DNA of 64,000 bases, from positions 20,912 to 84,911 of the forward strand of contig NZ_PVNP01000196.1 of assembly GCF_002993365.1 (NCBI RefSeq). The letters are read 5' to 3'. Each line of letters starts with the position of its first letter. Within the stretch, counting starts at the first letter, position 1. The stretch is from Marisediminitalea alba (GTDB lineage: Bacteria > Pseudomonadota > Gammaproteobacteria > Enterobacterales > Alteromonadaceae). The position numbers and the translations under genes were made by a program. The notes under the pieces were generated by a model. It did no database searches, had not been told where the DNA came from, and worked only from the letters and a program-made list of their open reading frames with translations. Below, piece by piece: positions 9,872 through 17,683 of the stretch.

Positions 9872-11089
9872 ATGATGATGTGGTTTAAAAAGCATTTATC
9901 TCCTGTTGTCTGCCTGCTTAGCACCTTTTTTATGCTTGTCCCGGCTGCAAGCCAGGCGGATGTGGAGCTGGCCTCCGGGTTTAAGGTGTCCGGTTTCGGC
10001 CGTGTTATTGGCGGCTATCTGGATACCGGCGATGCCGCTTATCTTGATTACACCGATGAGTTCAAGTTTGACAGTCAGTCTCTGGCAGCATTGCAGCTCG
10101 ATTGGCAGGCAACTGATAAACTCAGCGTCACCTCGCAATTACTGGCTCACAGTAACTCAGATCGGGAATCTGGTGTAGAATGGTTATACCTGACCTATCA
10201 ACTCAATGACAACTGGCAGTTTCGTGCCGGAAAACAGCGTACGCCTTTTTTCCACTATTCCGACGTGCTTAATGTTGGTTTTGCTTATCATTGGATAAAC
10301 CCGCCTCAGCAACTTTACAACGGTGTACTGTTCCCTACCTATGAAGGGGTGAATGTTAATTATCGGTTTGGTAACGAAGACATACAGGCATCCATTGAAG
10401 CCTATTGGGGCAGTTATAACGATGAATACGAAATTGCCGATGTACAGGTAAAACCCGATGTAACGAATCTGCATGGTTTTATTGGTCGGATAAATCGTCA
10501 GAATCTGCAGTTTACGCTGGCTTTCCATCGTGGCGATATCGATGTGACCCTGCAGGAGCTGGATGATTTCCGCTCAATTCTGCAGTCTGCTGGTTATAGT
10601 GTGTCGGCAGACTCCCTGTCACCGAAAGGCAAAGTAGAAGTGTTAACTGCTGGTCTGTCATATCATAGCTTTGATTATTTTGCAGAAGCTGAGGTGATGA
10701 AACTCATAGGCGAGCCATCGGCATTTCCGGCTATGCTCAGCGCTTACCTGACAACCGGCATCTACAGTCCGCCTATGACTTACCATGTTACTCTGGCGAC
10801 ATCGTCAGTTTCGTATCCTGAGCCTACAAATGAGATCCCCCTTGGACTCTCGCCAGAGTTAGACGTTTTATCTACCGCTTACGAATCGATTTTTGACCAG
10901 TTTAACCGTGACTCACTGAACAGTATTGCCATTGGCATGCGCTACGATTTTAACGCCCACTTCGCTATCAAAGGCGATGTATCCTTCTTGCGCGGACAAG
11001 GCCAGCAGAGAGCCTTTTTTGAAGTAAAAAATGCTGACTTCGACAATTCTGCCACGCTATATCAGGTGGCTTTGGAGTGGGTGTTCTGA
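9872..11089 (+). CDS. Outer-membrane porin-like beta-barrel protein
   Basis: 405 residues with a signal peptide ending near AASQA. Alternating amphipathic strands run throughout, for example WLYLTYQLNDNWQFRAGKQ, the 'RAGKQRTPF' strand typical of porins. It ends in aromatic VALEWVF, a BamA-type C-terminal signal. This points to a 16-strand-like general or anion porin in the outer membrane; the substrate cannot be read. The start could be either of the first ATGs of MMMWFKK. Its TGA overlaps the ATG of the next gene (TGATG), so the two are coupled. The porin, a PstS-like periplasmic protein and the convergent GGDEF-EAL gene may form one module. Confidence 0.75.
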   Translation: MMMWFKKHLSPVVCLLSTFFMLVPAASQADVELASGFKVSGFGRVIGGYLDTGDAAYLDYTDEFKFDSQSLAALQLDWQATDKLSVTSQLLAHSNSDRESGVEWLYLTYQLNDNWQFRAGKQRTPFFHYSDVLNVGFAYHWINPPQQLYNGVLFPTYEGVNVNYRFGNEDIQASIEAYWGSYNDEYEIADVQVKPDVTNLHGFIGRINRQNLQFTLAFHRGDIDVTLQELDDFRSILQSAGYSVSADSLSPKGKVEVLTAGLSYHSFDYFAEAEVMKLIGEPSAFPAMLSAYLTTGIYSPPMTYHVTLATSSVSYPEPTNEIPLGLSPELDVLSTAYESIFDQFNRDSLNSIAIGMRYDFNAHFAIKGDVSFLRGQGQQRAFFEVKNADFDNSATLYQVALEWVF

Positions 11090-11514
11090 TGAAACGTCTA
11101 TTCCTTTTAACTTGTCTGTTAGTCAATTGCTTAGCGGCTCATGCTAAAAGCAGTGATCATGTGGTCGTTATAACGCGTCAGGACTCATCCATTAATACCA
11201 TCAGTAAATCTCAACTGAGAAACCTGTTTATGAGTAATCTGGCATTGCCTGACGTAACACCCATTGCACTGTCGCCGGGAGAAGTGGCCCGCTCGATTTT
11301 TAACATCAGGGTCATCGGACTCACCGAGTCACGGATCCAGGCATACTGGGCGCAAATGCGCTTCAGCGGTCGGCAACAACGGCCAGAGACCGCAGACAGT
11401 ATTGATGAGCTGATTTTAATGATAGAGTCTTCAAAAGACACCATAGGGTATCTGCCGGAAGGCACGCCATTACCCGAAGATATTAAGATAATTTATCGCA
11501 GCTCTGCGCAGTAA
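11089..11514 (+). CDS. Small periplasmic PstS-like (phosphate-binding-like) protein
   Basis: About 141 residues starting MKRLFLLTCLLVNCLAAHA (signal peptide). I place the start at the ATG overlapping the porin stop. The mature part (VVVITRQDSSINTISKSQLRNLFM, later IGYLPEGTPLPEDIKIIY) resembles short PstS-like substrate-binding domains, which are much smaller than true PstS (about 320 residues). No ABC permease is linked, so a transport role is doubtful; a sensor or adaptor role with the porin is possible. The stop codon abuts the stop of the convergent GGDEF-EAL gene with no bases between them. Confidence 0.7.
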   Translation: MKRLFLLTCLLVNCLAAHAKSSDHVVVITRQDSSINTISKSQLRNLFMSNLALPDVTPIALSPGEVARSIFNIRVIGLTESRIQAYWAQMRFSGRQQRPETADSIDELILMIESSKDTIGYLPEGTPLPEDIKIIYRSSAQ

Positions 11515-13584
11515 CTAACCAGCCTGACGCTGATAGTCCGGTTGGTTTTTAATGTCGGCTAATGGCCGGGGTTTACTGAACAGGTATCCCTGTAGCGTGT
11601 CGCAGCCTAACGCCTTAAGGTATTCCCACTGCGAAATCGTTTCCACACCTTCGGCGCAAATCTTCAGTGACAGCCGCCGCGCCAGATCGATAATCGAGAT
11701 AGTCACCAACCGACTGCGTTCAGAGGTATCCAGCTCCATCACAAACTGACGGTCAATTTTGAGGGTATCTATCGTAATCCGGGTCAGATAGCTTAGCGAC
11801 GAGTAGCCGGTGCCAAAGTCATCCAATGCGATGGTACAACCGAGGTTGTGCAAGCGCTTAAATAAGGATTCGCTGGTTTCAAAGTTGTCGAGGTAGGCAG
11901 ACTCAGTTACCTCAAACTCCACATTCTCCGGATTGACGGAGTGAGCCTGAAACGCATTATATATCCAGTCAAATAACTCGCTATGACGCAAATCATGCAC
12001 CGATAAATTGATCGCCAGGCGTATTTTAGGTGTGTAGATACTCATCAGCTCGGCCAGTTCCTTACTGGCCTGATTAAGTACCCACTGGGTAATAGAAGTA
12101 ATTTTACCCGCCTGTTCAGCGACCAGGATAAACTCAGAGGGCATGACCGGACCTAACTCAGGATGGTGCCAGCGAATTAGCGCCTCCAGCGAATCAATCT
12201 CGCCATTCAGGTTAATTTTAGGCTGATAATGTAAGCTGAACTGGTTTTCTTCTATCGCCGCTTCTATGCTGTTGGCGATGAGGATCTTGCGCTTATGAGA
12301 TTCCGACATCTCAGGGTCGAATATTGTATAAACACCCCGCCCCCGCGCTTTTGAACGATACATGGCAAGGTCGGCATTACTCACCAGTTGACTGAGGTCG
12401 TAACCGGCTTCGCGGGCTTTCGCCACGCCAATACTCACGCCAACTCTCAGCGACAGGCCTTATAGTTTGAAAGGCTCTGCAAATGCCGACAATACCCGTT
12501 CCGATACGGTGGCCATATTCAGTTCAGTAACATCGCGGTCCGGGATGATTAAAAACTCGTCACCGCCCAGCCGGGCGAGAATATCACCATCACGCAGAAT
12601 AGCTTTCACCCTTTCAGCCACTTCGATCAGGATCATATCGCCGGTTTCATGACCTAAAGAGTCGTTGATACCTTTGAAGCCGTCAAGGTCGAAAAACATC
12701 AGGATCAGGTCGCTGTCTGCACGCTTTGCCCGCGACAGTTCAATTCGAATCGTATCCATTACAAACTGCCGGTTAGGTAAACCGGTCAGGCTGTCAAAGT
12801 TGGCCAGCCGGGTCATGGTGACCTGCTGCTCCATCAATGTTTGAGTTTGCTGCTGGTTAATTGATAGTTCATCTTCAATGGTCGCCATCAGGCGGTTGAT
12901 GTGTTCGCCAAGACGCTTGATTTCTGAGGTACCCTGCACATCATGACGGGAGGTGTAATCCTTGGAGTCGATGACCATCTGGGTAAAACGGGATAACAGC
13001 TCCAACGGCTTAAAGGAGCGCCGAAGCATTATTAAAGAAAGAAAAATAGTCGCAGTCAGAAGCAGTACCACCCAGGGTGTTGTTCTGAAAATTAATGAGC
13101 GGCGGCTTTCTGCCAGGCTGGTGTTCAGATCATTTACGATCAACAGATAGCCAACCGGGAAAGCCTGTTCACCGATACGTTCCAGGCTAATCAGTTTGCC
13201 CTGTTCAATGTTAATTCCCAGTTCATACACTGACGGATCTATCGGCGGGTCCTGTAAGCCCTGCTCAGTTCGGCGTGCGCCGCGCCCTACGTAATGCTCA
13301 ACCTGGTTATACTCGTTGTCATAAATAGTGGCGTTGATCACATTATTGTACGGCTCAAGCCTCAACAAGACGATACTCAGCGCAAAACTATCCCTCTCGG
13401 TCTGCTCCATGTAGGGCACCAAGTCGTTAGCCATATTTCGGGTTAGCGCGAACAGGTTGTTCTTCTGCGATTCGAGAAAAAGTTCTTCATGTTCAGCAAC
13501 AGCGAGCCAAAGCACCCATGTTGAAGATGTCATCACAACGATGCTCAATATCACGGCCATCGCCGTTCGGATACTACTGAACAT
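11515..13584 (-). pseudogene. GGDEF-EAL membrane protein interrupted by an in-frame TAA
   Basis: The reading frame encodes two TM helices flanking a periplasmic domain, a HAMP-like segment, a GGDEF domain (intact GGDEF in RLGGDEFLII) and an EAL domain (LEALIRWHH, DDFGTGYSSLSYL). It would make about 689 residues for cyclic-di-GMP turnover. A TAA at 12462-12460 splits it: residues 1-374 stop at AEPFKL, and the same frame resumes at once with GLSLRVGVSIGVA. Homologous GGDEF domains normally have a Glu or similar residue there, so a single GAA-to-TAA change would explain it. There is no frameshift. The downstream half could restart at the GTG of VSIGVA (12438) and make an orphan EAL protein. It could also be a sequencing error. 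Confidence 0.85.
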
Positions 13585-13605
13585 TATAAAGGTTATCTCA
13601 TCATC

Positions 13606-14046
13606 TTATTTCGTGGTCTGCACTTCCAGCTTTGCCTTAATGAAACGGCTATGAGGAATATAAAGCAGGTCGGCAATCTTACGTATTATATGTTCTTCAT
13701 CCGGGCTCAGCGTTGCATCTGCGAAAGCAATCTGCCATAACCCTCTCATCACCCGCTCCTTGTGTTCAGCACTCATTCCTTCATTTAATGCTTTGGTAAA
13801 CTGTACTAAATCTACGGCTTCTTCTGAACGTTTTTCACCCACACTGACAATATTTGTTATCTCTTCTTCAGTCAGATCAAAGTTTTCGCGAATTAGTTGT
13901 TTAAGTGTAGCCAATTCACGTTCATCGGACAGGCTATCTGCTCTGACCACCTCACTCAATAACGCCGCAGTAGCGATCTCCACCTGATGAGGGCTCTGGC
14001 TGACTTCTGGTGAATCTTTAAACAGATTCAGGATGGATTTCAACAT
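13606..14046 (-). CDS. TerB-family (tellurite resistance TerB-like) protein
   Basis: A 146-residue soluble helical protein. The segments VEIATAALLSEVVRADSLSDERELATLKQLI and LWQIAFADATLSPDEEHIIRKIADLLYI are the two repeated acidic-helix motifs of the TerB/DjlA-N fold. The family is widespread and mostly uncharacterised; despite the name, no ter operon is present, so tellurite resistance should not be assumed. It lies 21 bp upstream of the GGDEF-EAL gene and 97 bp downstream of the phosphatase-regulator gene, all on the same strand. Confidence 0.8.
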   Translation of the reverse strand: MLKSILNLFKDSPEVSQSPHQVEIATAALLSEVVRADSLSDERELATLKQLIRENFDLTEEEITNIVSVGEKRSEEAVDLVQFTKALNEGMSAEHKERVMRGLWQIAFADATLSPDEEHIIRKIADLLYIPHSRFIKAKLEVQTTK

Positions 14047-14143
14047 GCTTTACTCCGCTTTGCTATTGTCCATTAGTTCATTAATTTGACCGCGAACTGA
14101 GCCAGGAAATCTTTCGTTAATCCTGCGTTTTGTAGCACTGAAC

Positions 14144-15820
14144 CTAACTGGGGATATCGGCATCATCAATAATGGGAGCAATGGGTAGTATTACTTTGAT
14201 TTGCTTGCCAGAACCGGATATTTGCAAGGACTGACATAATTCTTTTATCAGCACGAAACCGCGGCCAAAGGTTTCATCTTCGCAATTTTTAAGCGATGCC
14301 GCGTCAAAACCAGGGCCACTATCCTGCATACTAATTTCCAACACGTTTTCTGGCATCAGCCGCTCCACGGTAATCCAGATATCGCCCTGCTCCAACTGCT
14401 CAATTCTTTCCGTGCGCTGTTCATAATATTCAATGAACCCTTCCGGTTCGGCTTTCAGGTCTGATGACAAGCCCAGAATGCCATGCTCTATGGCATTGTT
14501 GGTAAGCTCGGTGATAACAGTAAACAGCTCAGAACGTATCGCGGCCAGACCCGGAATACTGTTTACGATAGCAACGACCTGGTCGATCACCTGAGCGTCT
14601 TTAATGTGTTGCGCGGTTAAATGAAATGACAGATTAAACGGAATTGGCTCAGCCAGCAGCTCCGGGAGTTTAAACTGAAATGGCCTGCTCTTGAACAAGA
14701 CAATGGTAATATCATCTTCAGCCGCAGCTCCGGCGCGATAGAGCTCTGCCTTATCGACCAATAACTGAGCATTTACCTGGTTGTTGCGGGTAAACCACTG
14801 TTCCACCCCTTCCTCGCCAAGCATCCCTAATTCTTTATGATGACTTTCCATCAGGCCATCAGTGTAGAGTAGTAAGGTATCGCCCCACTCGGTTTCAAAA
14901 TTCTGGGTCTGGTTGTCAAACTCGTGATCTTCGAGAATGCCCAGCGGCATATGCTGTGGATCAATTAGCAGTCGAATCTCCTGCTCTGGTGTTTTCACTG
15001 CCAGCCTGGGCAGGCCACCGCTCCACAGCGTAAAATTTTTGCCGTTAGCATGAATTTCTAAGATGCTGGCCACGCAAAACATATCAGCAGGTAATAAGTT
15101 AACCAGCAAGCGATTAAGCCTTGAGGCCATCTCGCCCACAGCCAGGCCTTTTAATGTCATGGCCGTAAACAGTTGGGCAACCGGTATAGCGCCAATCGCC
15201 GAAGCCAGACCATGACCGGTAAAATCGCCGATAAACAAATAAACCCCGCCGGAGGGGCTTTGCTCACATAAAAACAGATCGCCGTTGAATTGTGCTTCAG
15301 GCTGGGTATAAAAATCGAAATAATCCGTGGTTATTGGATTGCGACCAATGGCATTATCAAAAATATGCTCAACAATATGGTGATTTCTTTCCACTTCCAG
15401 TTGGAAATACGTGAGCGACTGGTTTTTATCCTGAATTTCCAGACTCAGCTGCCGGGTTCGCTCATGGGCTTTTACCTTGGCATGCAGGATGATTTTTTCA
15501 AAGGGTTTGGAAATAAAGTCATCGCCGCCGCTTTCCAGGCATTTTACCAGGCTTTGTTCGTCATCCAGACTGGTAATAAACAAGATGGGTAAATAACAAT
15601 CCGGTGACGAGGCTTTGATTTGCGGGGCTGCTTCTATGCCCGACATCCCCGGCATGATCACATCGAGCAAAACAATATCCGGCTTATGCCGCCGGGCTAC
15701 TTCAACCGCTTCCAGGCCATTGCCTGCTTCGATAAAATCACTGTAGCCCGCTTCAATGAGTATTTCCCGCAGCATAATGCGGTTGATTTCTTCATCGTCA
15801 ACTATCAGGATTTTTATCAT
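14144..15820 (-). CDS. Receiver-PP2C phosphatase-HATPase regulator (HsbR/CrsR-like)
   Basis: 558 residues in three parts. A receiver carries Asp53 (PDIVLLDVIMPGMSG). A SpoIIE-type PP2C phosphatase (about 185-390) has GDFTGHGLASAIGA and DTLLLYTDGLME. A C-terminal RsbW-like HATPase kinase or anti-sigma domain (about 410-550) has ELTNNAIEHG. This combination matches HsbR of Pseudomonas and CrsR of Shewanella, which de-phosphorylate and phosphorylate a STAS partner and can hold a sigma factor. The STAS gene lies directly upstream with a 20-bp gap. The function as a partner switch is inferred from family and context. Confidence 0.88.
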   Translation of the reverse strand: MIKILIVDDEEINRIMLREILIEAGYSDFIEAGNGLEAVEVARRHKPDIVLLDVIMPGMSGIEAAPQIKASSPDCYLPILFITSLDDEQSLVKCLESGGDDFISKPFEKIILHAKVKAHERTRQLSLEIQDKNQSLTYFQLEVERNHHIVEHIFDNAIGRNPITTDYFDFYTQPEAQFNGDLFLCEQSPSGGVYLFIGDFTGHGLASAIGAIPVAQLFTAMTLKGLAVGEMASRLNRLLVNLLPADMFCVASILEIHANGKNFTLWSGGLPRLAVKTPEQEIRLLIDPQHMPLGILEDHEFDNQTQNFETEWGDTLLLYTDGLMESHHKELGMLGEEGVEQWFTRNNQVNAQLLVDKAELYRAGAAAEDDITIVLFKSRPFQFKLPELLAEPIPFNLSFHLTAQHIKDAQVIDQVVAIVNSIPGLAAIRSELFTVITELTNNAIEHGILGLSSDLKAEPEGFIEYYEQRTERIEQLEQGDIWITVERLMPENVLEISMQDSGPGFDAASLKNCEDETFGRGFVLIKELCQSLQISGSGKQIKVILPIAPIIDDADIPS

Positions 15821-15840
15821 GCAGAGACCACTACCCGCTT

Positions 15841-16143
15841 CTATTGAATATCAAACTTTTTATTAAATCGCGAAATTTGCAGGATCCGCGCTATTTGTGG
15901 TCGGGTATTCAGGATACGGTAGGTTAACTGGCGCTCTGCCAGTACTTTTTGCATATTCAGCAACATGCCCAGAGCCGAACTATCCATATACTGTGTGGCT
16001 GATAAATCAATGTCGATTTGGTTTACCCGGGGATCGAGATCTTCGTAGGTATTACGAAACTCGGTTACCAACGAGAAGTCAAACCGCTCACCAATTTTAA
16101 TGTTGAAGGTCGAATCATTGACAACTTCAGCTTTTATACTCAT
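15841..16143 (-). CDS. STAS-domain anti-sigma factor antagonist (HsbA/CrsA-like)
   Basis: About 100 residues beginning MSIKAEVVNDSTFNIKIGERF. I chose this ATG because a GGGAG ribosome-binding site lies just upstream; a longer in-frame start would be a GTG overlapping that site. The STAS signature is YMDSSALGMLL, with the phosphorylatable serine at about residue 56. In partner switching the unphosphorylated protein binds the anti-sigma or kinase domain. It is the first gene before the HsbR-like regulator. The target sigma factor is not in this window. Confidence 0.87.
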   Translation of the reverse strand: MSIKAEVVNDSTFNIKIGERFDFSLVTEFRNTYEDLDPRVNQIDIDLSATQYMDSSALGMLLNMQKVLAERQLTYRILNTRPQIARILQISRFNKKFDIQ

Positions 16144-16278
16144 TTGTGCTCCCACTCACAACTGGCGTTTGCTACTATTAATACTAGCAACGCGTTAATT
16201 TATCCACTGCAGAATAAGTTGTTACAACCACTTCGGCTTATTTGATTGTAGTCCAGTTTTAAAGAGTTACAGCAAAGT

Positions 16279-16605
16279 ATGCAAAATTCGAGACTCGTTT
16301 ACAGCACTGATGGCGGTAAAGTCGATCAGTCCCGGCAAGCAGCGGACACCCGCTCGGTTAATAAAGATGGAATCGCCCGTATTCAGCGCGAAACCAAAGG
16401 TCGCAAAGGTAAAGGGGTATCTATCATTACCGGGCTCGACCAAAATGCTGATGAATTAAAAGCGCTGTGTACTGTATTAAAGAAAAAATGTGGCTGTGGT
16501 GGCGCGATTAAGGCCGGCACCATTGAGCTGCAAACTGACGCCAGGGATAAAATTCAGCAATTACTTGAACAGCAGGGTATCAAATCCAAAGTGGCAGGTG
16601 GTTAG
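16279..16605 (+). CDS. yciH: SUI1/eIF1-family translation factor YciH
   Basis: 108 residues with the SUI1 fold: RIQRETKGRKGKGVSIITGL, then CTVLKKKCGCGGAIKAGTIELQTDARDKIQQLLEQQG. YciH is the bacterial homologue of eIF1 and influences start-codon discrimination. Length and motif order match E. coli YciH closely. It is divergent from the STAS gene and stands 56 bp before the dual-receiver gene, on the same strand. Confidence 0.93.
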   Translation: MQNSRLVYSTDGGKVDQSRQAADTRSVNKDGIARIQRETKGRKGKGVSIITGLDQNADELKALCTVLKKKCGCGGAIKAGTIELQTDARDKIQQLLEQQGIKSKVAGG

Positions 16606-16661
16606 TACTAATCCAAACGTCAATATAATAACAACCAGAATACACAACGAAGAGAATTTGA

Positions 16662-17462
16662 ATGGAAAAGTTATCAATCTCAGATCTGAATATCGTGTTG
16701 GTAGAGCCTTCCGATACACAGCGTAAGATTATTTCCGGCATGCTCACAAAAGAAAATGTGAAGCAAATCGACACCGCAGCCAACATTGCTGAGGCCAGAA
16801 AACTGGTTGAGCTGCACGGTGCCGACCTGATTGTCAGCGCCATGTATTTTGAAGACGGCACGGCGCTGGATTTACTCAAATTTACCAAAGAACATGCTTC
16901 TTATAAGCATATTCCTTTTATGCTGGTGTCCAGTGAATCCCGCACCAGCAAGCTTGAAGAATTTAAACAAGCCGGTGTGGCGGCTATCCTGCCGAAACCG
17001 TTTGAAACCATTCATTTGCACCGGGCGCTGAATGCCAGCCTGGATTTGCTCAACACCGACGAACTCGAACTCGACCTGTTTGACATCCATGAAGTACGCG
17101 TCCTGCTGGTAGATGACAGTAAGCTGGCCAGAAATCATATTCGCCGGGTATTAGAGGGCATGGGGCTGCAAAAAATTAAAGAGGCAGAAAATGGCGCCAT
17201 GGCGTTAACGCTGATTAAAGACGAACCCTTTGATTTGGTGGTTACCGACTACAACATGCCAGAGATGGACGGCCGGGAACTATCCGAGTTCATTCGCTTT
17301 AATCCGGAAACGTCGCATATCCCGATCATTATGGTGACCTCCGAAGCCGCTAACAGTGTTCACATGGCCAATATCCAGCAAACCGGTGTCAACGCTTTGT
17401 GTGACAAGCCCTTTGAACCGGCGGAAGTGAGAACCATGTTGGCGGCGCTGCTGAGTGACTAA
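16662..17462 (+). CDS. Protein with two tandem receiver domains, the first degenerate
   Basis: 266 residues and no output domain. Receiver 2 (about 143-264) is complete: VLLVDDSKLARN, phospho-acceptor Asp196 in DLVVTDYNMPEMDG, and lysine in CDKPF. Receiver 1 (about 8-125) keeps the fold (LPKPF lysine near 112). However, the acceptor position reads DLIVSAMYFEDG, with alanine at residue 60 instead of aspartate, and the acidic pair is reduced (VEPSD). Receiver 1 is therefore probably not phosphorylated. Such proteins usually act by protein contact, for example with chemotaxis or c-di-GMP enzymes. The partner is unknown; the HsbR-like switch is the nearest signalling locus. Confidence 0.82.
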   Translation: MEKLSISDLNIVLVEPSDTQRKIISGMLTKENVKQIDTAANIAEARKLVELHGADLIVSAMYFEDGTALDLLKFTKEHASYKHIPFMLVSSESRTSKLEEFKQAGVAAILPKPFETIHLHRALNASLDLLNTDELELDLFDIHEVRVLLVDDSKLARNHIRRVLEGMGLQKIKEAENGAMALTLIKDEPFDLVVTDYNMPEMDGRELSEFIRFNPETSHIPIIMVTSEAANSVHMANIQQTGVNALCDKPFEPAEVRTMLAALLSD

Positions 17463-17512
17463 GCCTGTCAAGAAATACCCATGAATAATATTACCTCACG
17501 CGTAAAAATGGG

Positions 17513-17541
17513 TTGACAGTCAGCCAGTGGCGAAATAAAGT
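17513..17541 (+). promoter_or_regulatory. Candidate pheL-pheA promoter
   Basis: A perfect -35 TTGACA (17513-17518) is followed, after 17 bp, by a 4/6 -10 TAAAGT (17536-17541). Transcription would start near 17548, the first base of the leader-peptide ATG, which would make the leader mRNA nearly leaderless. The start point is predicted, not measured. Confidence 0.55.
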
Positions 17542-17547
17542 ACCGGT

Positions 17548-17607
17548 ATGAAATTATGTAATCCAAACATCATCGCTCGCTTCTTCGTGTTTATCACCTT
17601 CATCTGA
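17548..17607 (+). CDS. pheL: Phenylalanine leader peptide (PheL)
   Basis: A 19-residue open frame, MKLCNPNIIARFFVFITFI, with four phenylalanines in its last eight residues (codons TTC TTC GTG TTT ATC ACC TTC). It ends with TGA at 17605, about 25 bp before a strong terminator and 77 bp before pheA. This is the layout of the E. coli pheL leader, where ribosome stalling at Phe codons under low Phe-tRNA prevents termination. There is no convincing Shine-Dalgarno sequence. It was too short for standard gene calling; the evidence is codon content plus the adjacent attenuator. Confidence 0.85.
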   Translation: MKLCNPNIIARFFVFITFI

Positions 17608-17659
17608 GGGAGGATACGTAGCGCGTGCGAACAAACCTCCCTACGGGAGGTTTTTTTTT
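17608..17659 (+). promoter_or_regulatory. Phe attenuator: antiterminator and terminator hairpins
   Basis: The terminator is a 9-bp stem, arms 17633-17641 (AAACCTCCC) and 17645-17653, followed by continuing T residues to 17659. An upstream GGGAGG (17608-17613) can pair with CCTCCC (17636-17641) as antiterminator. The same GGAGG can instead pair with CCTTC (17597-17601) inside the leader, freeing the terminator. A ribosome stalled on the Phe codons would cover that last segment and favour the antiterminator. The pairing was worked out by eye. Confidence 0.85.
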
Positions 17660-17683
17660 GCCTGAAGTGTTAAGAGAGAATTT

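Noticed and set aside
13606..14046. Tellurite resistance determinant
   Set aside because: Only TerB-like folds are seen here and at 43997-44398. There is no terZACDE set, so the resistance label should not be applied.
17548..17607. Leader frame as an ordinary small protein
   Set aside because: Its position and clustered Phe codons before a competing hairpin pair make a regulatory leader far more likely.
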